Assembly (NCBI GenBank): GCA_936432065.2
Contig: OW386285.2
Span: 141,141,235 to 141,205,234 of the forward strand
Origin: Rutpela maculata
Taxonomy: Eukaryota > Arthropoda > Insecta > Coleoptera > Cerambycidae
Direction: 5' to 3'
DNA length: 64,000 nt
Shown here: positions 11,607 to 20,962 of the stretch, one piece after another
Layout of the letters: each line of letters starts with the position of its first letter
How positions within the stretch are numbered: the first letter of the stretch is position 1
Made by a program: the position numbers and the translations under genes
The notes under the pieces: generated by a model
What the model was told of the DNA's origin: nothing
Database searches by the model: none
What the model saw: the letters and a program-made list of their open reading frames with translations, nothing else

Positions 11607-12700
11607 CACAGGCACACACAAAAAACGTTGATTTTCTGAGGTTTCACATATATGCTCCCATTTATTTTTGACCGATGAACACGATCTCAATGTAAGTTTT
11701 ACAAAATTATGCCAGGATTGTTTGTTAACCACGGAAAACAGGTAAAAATAGGCCAGGATAAGGTTTAAAATATAAATTCAAGATTTTAAATAAATAGACC
11801 ATATATTCGATGTATTTTTGCCCGCTGAGTACGATCCAGATGTCAGTTTTGCTCCATTAGGTCAGGATTTTTTGTTAACCACGAGAAACAGGCCAGAATA
11901 GGGTTTAAAATATAAATTAGATTTTAAATAAGTAGACCATGTATTCGATGTATATTTTGTCGCTGAACACGATACCTATGTCAGTTTCAACCAATCAGGT
12001 GATCGCTTATTTATCCTGATTTATTCTTTTCTGTGGTACGGTACTTTTTACGTGAATACTCTTTAAATGCTCTACGTAATGGTTTTCTTTTTCGTTTTAT
12101 TCCTTTCGTTCCTTTTCAATGTCCAACAGTCGTCTGCCATCATATCAACATCTCATCGTCCTTTATATCTACGCTCCATTTTCTTTATGTCTTGGTGAAA
12201 ACGTTCACCATCCTCAATATAATCACCTACATTTTCTGGAAACTGGTCTATATGAGAATGCAGGAAATGTGGTTTCAAATTCATTAGACAACCTAATTTT
12301 CGGTATTTTTCTACCATGTTGGATGCTATTTCTTTGTAGTCTTCGCTCTTATTTTTTCCTAAAAATTTATTTGACTTCGCTTATCTGTGGAAATTGTATT
12401 CCCGAATACTCAAAACATTTTTCTGATTGGTTGAAACTGACATCGGGATCGTGTCCAGTGTTCAAAAATACATCGAATTCATGGTCTACTTAATTAAAAT
12501 CTTTAATTTATATTAAAATCTTATATTTATATAAATCTTTAATTTTAAACCCTATTCTTGCCTGTTTTCAACTGTTTTTCTTAGTTAACAAAAAATCCTG
12601 ACCTAATTTTGTAAAACTGACATCAGGATCGCGTTCAGCGGTCAAAAATACACAGTATATATGTCAAACCTCAGAAAATTGACTTTTTTGTATGCCTGTG
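11607..12700. mobile_element. CACTA-like TIR element with sub-repeats in its arms
   Basis: Ends CACAGGCA (11607) and TGCCTGTG (12700) are inverted copies, flanked by a 3-bp ATA on both sides (11604-11606 and 12701-12703). A 3-bp target duplication and CAC-type ends are features of the CACTA/EnSpm group, so this assignment is an inference. Both arms are built from a ~125-bp module (GTTAACCACG, GGGTTTAAAATATAAATT, GAACACGAT..., TCAGTTT). The left arm holds about three copies in tandem and the right arm about two. The centre carries a degraded minus-strand ORF (separate entry). Confidence 0.75.
12035..12365 (-). pseudogene. Degenerate arthropod TE-associated ORF (HFLHSH..QFPEN type)
   Basis: The minus strand reads KFLGKNKSEDYKEIASNMVE, then LGCLMNLKPHFLHSHIDQFP, ENVGDYIEDGERFHQDIKKM, ERRYKGR, a stop, then DVDMMADDCWTL. 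I recall this pattern (LGC.MSLK.HFLHSHLDFFPEN.G...GERFHQD...E.RYQG.W...MMADYCW) as a very common uncharacterised ORF in arthropod genomes. Here it lies between long inverted repeats, consistent with the ORF belonging to the transposon. Only the C-terminal part is present, and it has at least one stop. No catalytic residues can be assigned. Confidence 0.7.
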
Positions 12701-12703
12701 ATA

Positions 12704-14205
12704 TTTGACACATAGTAAGCATCAAATGTAAATTTGAAAGTTTCATCAATTACCTAAAAAGTCCTGTATAGGAATTAGTTCAAAGACCGTCAAATATCAA
12801 TTGCTGACCGTTTCAGCAAACAATTTAAGAAAATAACTATTATTTCTCCTTCCAGTCTGTTTTTCAAATCGACTGCTAAACTAGAAATTCAATTCCGCTA
12901 GAGAAGTAAAGGTCATTTCAAATCTTTTTACCCAGCAAAGTCCACCAGTATCAGAGACAAAGTAATCGAGCTGTCTAGAATAAACTGAATTAAAGATGGG
13001 ACGATAGAGCTATTCTCTCACAGAATTCTAAACAGTATCGATTGGGACAATTCACATTCAAAATCCTCACATAATAGTAGACTTACCTGGCCTCGGTATT
13101 CTATTTCCAGGGCCTGTTATTGCCCTTAGCAAATTTGTTTGCTCTCACTCTGTATTTACTTTTGAAATCAAACAAAAGTTGGTCACCAACTCACCACAGC
13201 CTGCTACTTACCCGGTGCTCTCCAATGCATGCTGGAAAGTTTCAGCTTTTATTATGTTTGTCCTGCAAATTGGGATGCGGTATTTGCCTGAGTGAAAGAG
13301 ACAATAAAACTCTGCAAGTTCACCTATTATATTTGAAAATGGCTAAAATTTGCATATGGATTTTTTAGTATATTGGAATCTCTAAATATCTAAATATATT
13401 GTTTAGTTAATGACCTAAAGTTCATATCATATTTATAAAAAAATTTGAAAAAATTGAACCGCCTGCAAAAAAGGTAGCTAAAAATTATGAAATAAAACTT
13501 CACCGTCGTCGCGTCGCGTCGCCCAGTTAATTGAACCTTATTACCTAATCAATATTGAGGTCTTCTAAAAATTTTTTGAATTCGTTATTTTTATATTTTA
13601 TTTGTTCTACCAGTTTTAATCGCCTCCTATTTAGCTTCTGCACAATAAAAGGAAATATCCGTCGTTTTTAATGCAGCGAATACTGAAATCCATGTAACTT
13701 TCATTTAAATCTGCAAAAATATTACAGTTATGTCAAACTTACTCAATTCACCATTTTGAATACTTAACTTTTTACATCATATTCGGTATACTTCTAAAAT
13801 ACCTAATTTCGATAAAATTTGATGTTTTTATCACAGAATTCAATTGTTTAACACTAGCTCATTCGCCAAATTATAGCCGAAAAAATCTTGTATCCAATTT
13901 TTGCACATCTTCCACCAGACGTAGCTTGATAAAATTAGTATGGGACCGCCGCGCCGCCGAGCTATACCTTGTAGTTTAAGAAAGATTTCATAGAAATCGT
14001 TTAAGCCGATCGAGAGTAATGATTGAACAAATATTAAGAAAAAAGTGATGTCGGCTAAAAAAATACTTTTTTAAATGTTCATAAACTTCAACGTTGATTC
14101 AAGCATGGGTGCGTTATAAATATGGGGTGTCATAAAGTTAGTTCAGAAGCAGAAAAAGTAGTATTCAATTAGACGCGAAAATGCTTAGAAGTCGTGTTCC
14201 CAACA
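12704..14205. other. No gene seen
   Basis: Noncoding DNA with two unusual GC-rich patches: GTCGTCGCGTCGCGTCG at about 13506-13522 and GACCGCCGCGCCGCCGAG at about 13945-13962. Both patches sit in otherwise AT-rich text and look like parts of unclassified repeats. The frame at 13120-13368 has no family signal. Confidence 0.5.
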
Positions 14206-14531
14206 CGGCTTTAAAAATAATGTTCTCTGAAACCTCTTGCCATATTTTTCAAAATCTATACAAATAATAAATCTGTAGAGTTGGCGTGTCTGTACATTGA
14301 AAATATTTGCCAAAAACTGATCTGAAGGGATGTAAGATGAGTAATAGAACACATTGTTTGTTTGAACGGCTTTAAAAATAATGTTCTCTGAAACCTCTTG
14401 CCATGTTTTTCAAAATCTATATGTATAATAAATCTGTAGAGTTGGCGTGTCTGTAGGTACATTGAAAATATTTGCCAAAAACTGATCTGGAGGATGTAAG
14501 ATGAGTAATAGAACACATTGTTTGTTTGAAC
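14206..14531. repeat. Tandem duplication of a ~162-bp unit
   Basis: Unit 1 (14206-14366) and unit 2 (14367-14531) both run from CGGCTTTAAAAATAATGTTC to ACATTGTTTGTTTGAA. They differ by a few substitutions and by small indels (a GGTA insertion and two short losses around AGGGATG). High identity indicates a recent duplication. It lies directly upstream of the HSE-like array and Helitron terminus and may be part of the Helitron. Confidence 0.9.
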
Positions 14532-14628
14532 GCGCATCACGCAGAAACTACAGAACCAATTTGAATAGAGTTTTCACAGGTAAATTTTTCTAAGCGTATT
14601 TGCACGGCATTAACTTTCATGTTTAAAT

Positions 14629-14826
14629 TTCTGTATTATTCCAAAAATTTTGAGAACATTTTAAAATATCTCAAAATATTCTGTAATATTCCAGATTATT
14701 CCAGATCGGTCTAGACCATTCTAGAGAGTTTGAGAGCTTTATGAAATAAATCAGAATATTTTGTAACATTCCAGAAAATTTTCGAACATTCTGAAACATT
14801 CCAGAACGTTCTGTAATATTCCAGAA
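14629..14826. promoter_or_regulatory. Heat-shock-element-like array, 5/10-bp phased TTC/GAA
   Basis: TTC and GAA triplets recur at strict 5-bp spacing in alternating orientation, the geometry bound by heat-shock factor trimers. In the best part, 14784-14826, positions 14784, 14789, 14794, 14799, 14804, 14809, 14814, 14819 and 14824 read GAA, TTC, AAA, TTC, GAA, TTC, TAA, TTC, GAA, i.e. seven of nine exact. The same phase extends left, with exact units at 14754, 14769 and 14774 and scattered TTC units back to 14629. The core TTCCAGAACGTTC at 14799-14811 is a perfect three-unit HSE. It lies inside Helitron-derived DNA. HSF binding is an inference. Confidence 0.7.
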
Positions 14827-14831
14827 AATAT

Positions 14832-15048
14832 GACCATTAACAAAACGCAGGGCCAGATGCTGCGGGTGTAGACCTCAGTGTCAATTGCTTTTCCCACGGC
14901 CAGCTTTACGTGGCTCTCTCTCCCGTGTCAGTGACGCAAACAATCTCTTTGTACATGTCCCTGGTGATTTTACCTCAAACTTCATTTACAAAGAAGCATT
15001 TCAGTTAGTTTCAAAATTCCACGCGAACATAGTCGCGGGCACAGCTAG
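14832..15048 (+). mobile_element. Helitron 3' end with Pif1-type helicase remnant
   Basis: The plus strand gives TINKTQGQMLRV, a frame slip, VDLSVNCFSHGQLYVALS, a frame slip, SRVSDANNLFVH and FIYKEAF, matching the last motifs of the Helitron Rep/Hel protein (NK.QGQT, FSHGQLYVALSRV). It is followed by a short hairpin, CGCGA (15022-15026) with TCGCG (15033-15037), and the terminal CTAG at 15045-15048 next to a T. A hairpin about 10 nt before CTRR is the defining Helitron 3' end. Helitrons move by rolling-circle replication and lack TIRs. At least two frameshifts make it inactive; the 5' end was not located. Confidence 0.85.
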
Positions 15049-15049
15049 T

Positions 15050-15655
15050 GTTAAATAAAGTAGGTCAAAGTTTTCCAGAAGGAATTGCTCAAACTCAAAA
15101 ATAATGAATAATTTTATTTAAATTGTTTTTAAAATGCTTGGAAAATTCGAGTATTTTATCCTTAAAACTACATCCAAGGGTTTTTCGAGGTCTATAATTA
15201 CACACTTGATGGCGAATGTAATAAAATTGACAATAAACTAGTAAGTTACAAATATTTCGTAAGATACTGAAACAAAATATATAAAAGTGTTGAATGTGGG
15301 GTTTTGAGGTATGGTATGGGAGGCAAGCGCTGCCTTTGAATAAGTCATTTCATACCGACTGAAAATCTTAACAATAGTTTTCCTCTAATACATCAGCAAT
15401 CTGACCATCAGCTATTCTGGCAGCGGTGGTGCTAATGGTGAGAGCATGTTAAAATTGTTAAAAAATCGTTTTCCATCGGTTTCTTTGAATATCTCGAAAT
15501 CTATAAGTTCTATGGAAAACAACAAAAAGAAGGAAAATGTTCGTTATGAGCTGTACCATAAAAGTACATTAACTAAAATTCATTCCAATTGTTATTATTA
15601 TTGAAAAAAAAAAAATAAATAAATTACCAAGTAGTCTACATGTCATACTATGTTC
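15050..15655. other. No gene; related to repeat at 17100-17290
   Basis: The stretch 15200-15330 (AATAAACTAGTAAG.. , CGTAAGATACTGAAACAA, GGTTTTGAGGTA) parallels 17160-17270. It looks like a decayed shared repeat with no ORF. Confidence 0.45.
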
Positions 15656-15659
15656 TTAC

Positions 15660-15760
15660 AAACTGGGCCTCAGTCGTTAGATAACGGAGTGGGTAAGGCG
15701 AATGGCACATTTTATTCAGGGTACGGACGTCTCGGGTTCAAATCCCGCTCGCGAAATATA
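15660..15760 (+). repeat. tRNA-like (SINE head) block
   Basis: Contains CGTCTCGGGTTCAAATCCCGCTCGCGA, with GGGTTCAAATCCC as a strong B box and paired T-arm. The upstream 60 nt (CCTCAGTCGTTAGATAACGGAGTGGGTAAGG) give only a poor A box and no acceptor stem. It resembles a tRNA-derived SINE head, not a functional tRNA. Confidence 0.5.
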
Positions 15761-15778
15761 TTTTTTTATTGTATCATA

Positions 15779-16825
15779 CTACGGGAGCCCACCTTAAGTG
15801 TCCGTGCACTCCCCCCGATCCTCGGGGACAATGTTTTTCATAAAGATTAAAGCCTAAGGAACAGTTTAAGACATGTCAAAAAAAAAAAATTGGCTACACG
15901 TTCAAAATGGCGTCGTTTAAAAAAAAATTGCAAGTATTGTTTTTGTCATTTAACACAAAAACTAAAAAAGATGAAGAAAAACTTTCTGCACAAAAACAAA
16001 GTGCATAAAATTTTCTACAATTTTATTCTTATACAATATTTAGGAGTTACCATTTTCCAGATAAATGATTCAACTCTTAAAATAAAATATAAAATTCAAT
16101 GTTTTTCATAAAGATTAAAGCCTAAGGAACGATTTAAGACATGTACCCAAAAAGAAAAACTGGCTGTACTTTCAAAATGGCGTCCGTTTAAAAAAAAAAT
16201 TGCAAATATTATTTTGGTCATTTAACACAAAAACTAAAAAAGATAGAGAAAAACTTTCTGCATAAAACACAAAGTGCATAAAGTTTTCTACAATTTTGTT
16301 CCTATACAATATTTGGATTGGAGTTACCATTTTCCAGATACCATTGTTACCGTTTTCGAGATAAATAACTGCAAATTATAATATTATTATTAATTTTTTT
16401 TCAGTTTATTTTATTTTTTGTTATGTTAATAATATAAAGTTATATTATACGCCTTACAATAATTGTCACAGTTATTTCCTCTAAGTGATTTACCGATATA
16501 CGAATTTCCATATTTTCTTAATTTTGGACCCATTTATCTGGAAAATGGTAACTCCTATCAAAATATTGTGGGAACAAAATTGTAGGAAATTGTATGCACA
16601 TTGTTTTTTGTGAATAAAGTTTTTGTCCATCTTTTTTAGTTTTTGTGTTAAATGATAAAAACAACATTGGCAACAGTTTTTTTTTAACATATGGCGGCCA
16701 TTTTGAAAGTACAGCCAATTTTTTTTTTAGGACATGTCTTAAATTATTCCTTAGGCTTTAATCTTTATGAAAAACATTTTCCCCAAGGATGGAGAGGGCT
16801 CCCCGACTCTCAGTGATATTAAAAG
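15779..16825. mobile_element. Fold-back element with one arm duplicated
   Basis: A 250-270-bp block occurs three times: 15830-16097 (+), 16098-16350 (+, tandem) and 16520-16778 (inverted). Each runs from AATGTTTTTCATAAAGATTA through GACATGT, TTCAAAATGGCG, ATTTAACACAAAAACTAAAA and TTACCATTTTCCAGATA. Beyond the blocks, both outer ends share a GGGAG(C)CC..CCCCGATCCTCGGGGA-like segment in inverted orientation (15783-15829 and 16779-16825). It carries no ORF with family motifs. The short frames inside each copy are translations of the repeat. Confidence 0.8.
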
Positions 16826-16929
16826 TTTTACAAAGCTGTTTATATGAACATGAGGGTAGTTGTTCAAGTTAGGTTGGTTTTTCGAGTATGAAAATACTCG
16901 TAGTATAATTTTTCTTTTCAACTTTAACA

Positions 16930-17360
16930 TGCTGTCGCCTCTAGCTCCACCGCGGGTTCGGCGACTGATGATCATTTTGATGATTATTGAGAATGGAGAA
17001 TTCAATATGATCAAAAACTGAAAATCATAATTTGTGACAAAAAACAAATTAATTTGAAAATGTATGAAAATGAAAAATTTTCAATTATTTTATTCACAAA
17101 ATTATAACCAGGGAATAATTACAAATTTAATATCCAATAATCAAAATTTTGAATGGAGAATTTGATGTAACGAACAATAAACTGAAAAAATATGAAAAAC
17201 TCGTAAGAAACTGAAACAAGATACATAATTGTATTGGATATTATGGATATATCGGTTTTTGAGGTAGCCAATTACGAATCCAAAAGTCGAAATTCAAAAT
17301 AAAGAATTCAGTATGGTCGATTGGAAATTAAAAATCATGTTGAATGTGTAAAAAAAATAG
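16930..17360. repeat. Degenerate tandem repeats (GAATGGAGAATTCAATATG type)
   Basis: Variants of 'AATGGAGAATTCAATATGATCAAAAACTGAAAATCAT' as a spaced pattern appear near 16990, 17150 and 17305. The units are too diverged to give a firm period. No coding content. Confidence 0.45.
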
Positions 17361-17391
17361 CTGTAAAAATATTGTAGTAACTGGTTTTTAA

Positions 17392-17690
17392 GTGCCGCTG
17401 CGCCGTGCTCAAGAAAATGATTTCCTAATTCGACCATTTCTCCTATATTACTGAACCGATTCAAAAAATTTTTTGATAAGCTTTTAGAGACAATTTAGAA
17501 TTTATATAGAATATTACTAGGCTATTGAAAAGACAATTTTTTTTTTTGATTTTTGCACAATTAAAAAAAAAAATTTTCTTTATTTTTCAATAACATTCGT
17601 CTCTAAAAGCCTATCAAAAAAATGGTTTCAATCGGTTCCGAGATATATGAGTAATTGTCATATTACGACCACGGCACCGCTCACCGTTCG
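17392..17690. mobile_element. ~300-bp fold-back (MITE-like) repeat
   Basis: The left arm (17392-17530) and right arm (17570-17690) are inverted relatives. Both contain GAACCGATT (or its complement), a TTTTTTGATA.GCTTTTAGAGAC block, and an outer GTGCCG...CGTG segment. The centre is A/T-rich. No ORF. Confidence 0.7.
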
Positions 17691-17699
17691 TTGATTACA

Positions 17700-18290
17700 A
17701 ACCTGGTATTGTAAACCCCAAGTTTGCGATTGCAATATCAATAAAATATTATAATGTGAAAATACTGAAAACAGTAAAACTGTACAAAATTGTATTACAC
17801 AGTATAGTCTATAATTTGTGTTTTAAAATTTTGAAAAATGTAAAATATTTGTTAAAATTTCTATTGCGCTACTTTTGGAGTTTTTTTAATAATATAGAAG
17901 TCATTGAAACAACCATCCGAAATTCATAAAATTAAAAAGTTATTAATATTATTACTTACATGCTTTATAATTCTGTATGTGCTGATAAATCTTCATCATC
18001 CTTTTCTCAGGTATTACTCAAACAATCGTCGGCCACTATAAGCTGTGTAAGTAGAAGAACAGTATAATATAAATAACAAACCAACGGAACAATAGGATTT
18101 CGGCACTAGTTACAGTAATAGTTATACTTGTAAAATGCAAAAAAAAAAACAGAATTGGGTTTGAAAGTGAAAACTTTCAGCGACAAGACCCTGGTCATGA
18201 AATAATTTAAAAAATAATTATTTAAATTACTGCCACTTGAATATATTGAAATGGTCATGTAATTTTTCAATTCGACTCTTCTCTCGAAAT
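17700..18290. other. No gene seen
   Basis: AT-rich DNA. The minus-strand frame reaching in from 18357 begins inside the dispersed repeat at 18295-18977 and has no family motif. Confidence 0.55.
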
Positions 18291-18294
18291 TCAT

Positions 18295-18977
18295 AAAAAA
18301 ACCGCTGCCCAAGGAATCACTACTTCCACATCCAGATTCTCTATCCAAGTCACTCACAACGAAAAAACTTTGTATGTGGAAATAATTGTTTATGGAACTT
18401 TAATAACTAATATAATATTTGAAATCCTCTACCCCAAAACCCATAAAACGATACCTCACATCGGTAGTGAGGTAGGGGTGGTGATAGGGGGGTGGTAGTG
18501 GGGTAGATGAAGTAAAAAAATATTTCGGTTCTTGTACATACACTAAATCACAACTTTTTTAATCCTCTTTAATAAGGGGGTGGGGTGGTAATGAGGGTGG
18601 CTAATGCCAAAAATTTTTTTTAGACCTTAGCTTCTCTTGTTTATACTAAATACCAATTTTATGGACTCTTACCTGCTGGATTTACCCATTTACCCCAAAT
18701 TTACCCCAATTTACCCCCCAACCCTTCGATGGAATAAGATGAAAATATAATCTACTTCCAGATCTCGTTATAGATCATATGTGTACCATGTTTCAAGTAA
18801 ATATCTTAAACGGTTCCAGAGTAAACGTGCGCACAAGAAAAGTTACAGACAGACAGAAATTTTTTTTCGCTAAAACTTAAATCTCGACGTTTCATGACAT
18901 TTTAAGCCTATTTGAACAATAAAAATTTTTAAAAATTTTTTTGTCGTTACTATACTTCCACTGGGTGTAGAAGTAAT
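18295..18977 (-). repeat. Dispersed ~650-bp repeat, copy A
   Basis: Inverted relative to copies B (30688-31290) and C (42072-42744). On its own strand it starts with TACTTCCAC...GTGTAGAAGTA and GTCGTTACTATACTTCC. It then has an AATCTCGACGT block, a GTCTGTCTGT tract, AACGGTTCCAGAGTAAACG, several C/G-rich 'CCACCCC' blocks, and a terminal CTGGATGTGGAAGTAGTGA. The ends share the inverted motif TACTTCCACATCCA. Homology with C runs ~30 bp beyond that motif, so the true boundary may be wider. It encodes no recognisable transposase. Confidence 0.85.
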
Positions 18978-20187
18978 AAACTGACAGATTATTACAAAAC
19001 CTGATATATATTCTCAAAGTTCATCTCTTAAACTTTAAAACCTGCACTTACAAAGTGTTATAATTTTATTTATTAGAAAATGTATCTCTATCTGAAGTTA
19101 GAGGTTCGAAAAGCAAAAAAAAATGTAAAAAAATATTTATTTTAAGGACCATACGTTATATAAACACAAACAGAAAATTGTTCCCTCATTTGTTTTAGAA
19201 TAATGAGTTAAAGGATCAATCTTCATATGGTTTGCCTGAAGCCTCGGCTTTTAAAAAATTCAAGATGTTTGAAGTACCTAAATATTCTAGATTTTAGAAG
19301 TGACGTAGAAAATGATTTTTCCGGTTTTCATAAAATCATATATTCCATAAATAAGTAATGCACAGCTATATTTTTACGATAAAATAAAATGAAGTATGTT
19401 AAACTTTAAAAACATTATATAAAAATTAATCCAACTCACTTTTATGGTTGGTTGCTTGGAGGTATTAGCCATATATCAACTTTATAATTTCACCCTTGGG
19501 AATATATTCCCAAGGGTGAAATTAATGGAATAATGAATGGAAATTAGTTTATAACAATTTTACGAGAAAAGGAAATAATTATTTAAAATTGTTTACTTTA
19601 AAAAAAACCATAACAACGTTCTAGCACTAACATTTATTTACACTAATTATAACGTTAATCTTTTTAGGTAGATGACCTAAAAGTTTTATCCATCTTAGTG
19701 TTAGTTGCGTGTAGAAATATGTTTATTTTTGGATATCGTCGCGGAAATAATTTTAATATACTTATTTGACGAGGTCGAATGAGTAAAAGTATAACACAGG
19801 ACAAAAAAGTTATATAATCCTCGGAGGCATAGACTTAATTCACACAAAACAAAACGCCTACGAGGAATACTTTGTGTATATTTATATTTTGACTCAAAAT
19901 TCAGTAGGTATTTGAAATGGCAACATAACGTACCCATACATTTTGCCTGTAATTCGTGGTCGAACAAGTTAACCATCAGTTATTAGACTACTCATTTAAA
20001 TACCGGACTTTACCTGTAGTTGCCATTGAGTTAACCGAGAACTGTACGTGTGTGGTAGTGTACTGTCGTTAGATAATTGCCTACATTACGAAATTTGTAA
20101 GGACAAATATTCTCCTGCAGTCTGAACAGGGAGCAGCGGAAATGTGAGAAGGACATATAATCCGTTAGGAAGATTTTACTAAACCTT
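18978..20187. other. No gene; one perfect palindrome
   Basis: Noncoding apart from the 40-bp palindrome at 19485-19524. The open frames at 19701-19976 and 20031-20225 show no family motif. Confidence 0.55.
19485..19524. repeat. Perfect 40-bp palindrome without loop
   Basis: The sequence equals its own reverse complement across all 40 bases; each half reads TAATTTCACCCTTGGGAATA. It is not visibly part of a longer inverted repeat. Perfect palindromes of this length are unstable and rarely persist by chance. Confidence 0.95.
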
Positions 20188-20962
20188 TTACAATTAATTA
20201 TTTTGTATCTATTTGCTTTTGTCATGATTAGAGAATATTATTTAGGTATTAAGCAAATCACAACATACACACCTTTTCATTTATATGAAATTACCCTTTA
20301 TTATGAAATTATACTTTATGTATATTATTGACCTAATCTGGGCATGCTAATATACTACTAGTCAGGTAAATACTTTAAACATTGGAAAACTAATTAAAAC
20401 AACTACCCTTTTAGCTAAGACAAAATATTGAATTACATGATAGGATTCCTAGCATTTTAAGGCAAAAAAAATATATTAAAAATACTTAAATCTTCATTGA
20501 AATTTAGTCATTCACAACAATTATTGAACCTTACATTCTATTTCAGCTCTAGAAAAGTTGAACAAGTTTTTTCAAACTTAGAAAGTAGATAATTTTATAT
20601 AAAATAAAAAAAGTGTGAATAACTGAAATTCAATAATTTTCTTCGCTTTAAAATGCTAGGAATCCTATCATGTAATTCAATACTTCTATTAGCTAATAGA
20701 ATGAATTACATGATAGGATTCCTAGCATTTTAAAGCGAAGAAATATATTGAAAATTATTTCTTCTAGCTAGAAGAGTAGTTGTTTTGATTGGTTCTCCAA
20801 TAATGAGTAGTATATTAGCGTGCCCAGATTGGGGCAACAATGTACAGAAAGCAGGTAATTTCATAATAAATAAAACAGTGTGTACGTTGTGATTTGCTTA
20901 ATACCTAAATAATATTCTTCAATCATGATGAAAGCAAATAAATACAAAATAATTAATTGTAA
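20188..20962. mobile_element. Composite fold-back element with inverted core
   Basis: The outer arms (20188-20430 and 20962-20755) are inverted copies sharing AATTAATTATTTTGTAT, TATTATTTAGGTATTAAGCAAATCACAAC, TCTGGGCA.GCTAATATACTACT and AAAACAACTA. The core block ATGATAGGATTCCTAGCAT occurs at about 20439, 20660 (inverted) and 20709, the last two forming a near-perfect hairpin (20640-20746). A further block around 20530-20570 recurs inverted at 21040-21085. No ORF. The structure implies successive inversions or template switches. Confidence 0.8.

Noticed and set aside
12033..12493. Overlapping plus frames (84 and 124 codons).
   Set aside because: They are antisense to the recognisable HFLHSH..QFPEN remnant on the minus strand and have no family match.
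15660..15760. Functional tRNA gene.
   Set aside because: The B box and T-arm are good, but the acceptor stem and a proper A box/D-arm are missing; a SINE head is more likely. The same applies to 9744-9806 and 58738-58812.
18106..18357. 83-codon minus frame (SDLDRESGCGSSD...) as a host exon.
   Set aside because: Its start lies within the dispersed ~650-bp repeat and recurs in copy C at 42690-42740, after which the frame diverges; not a single-copy gene. The conservation itself is reported as a finding.
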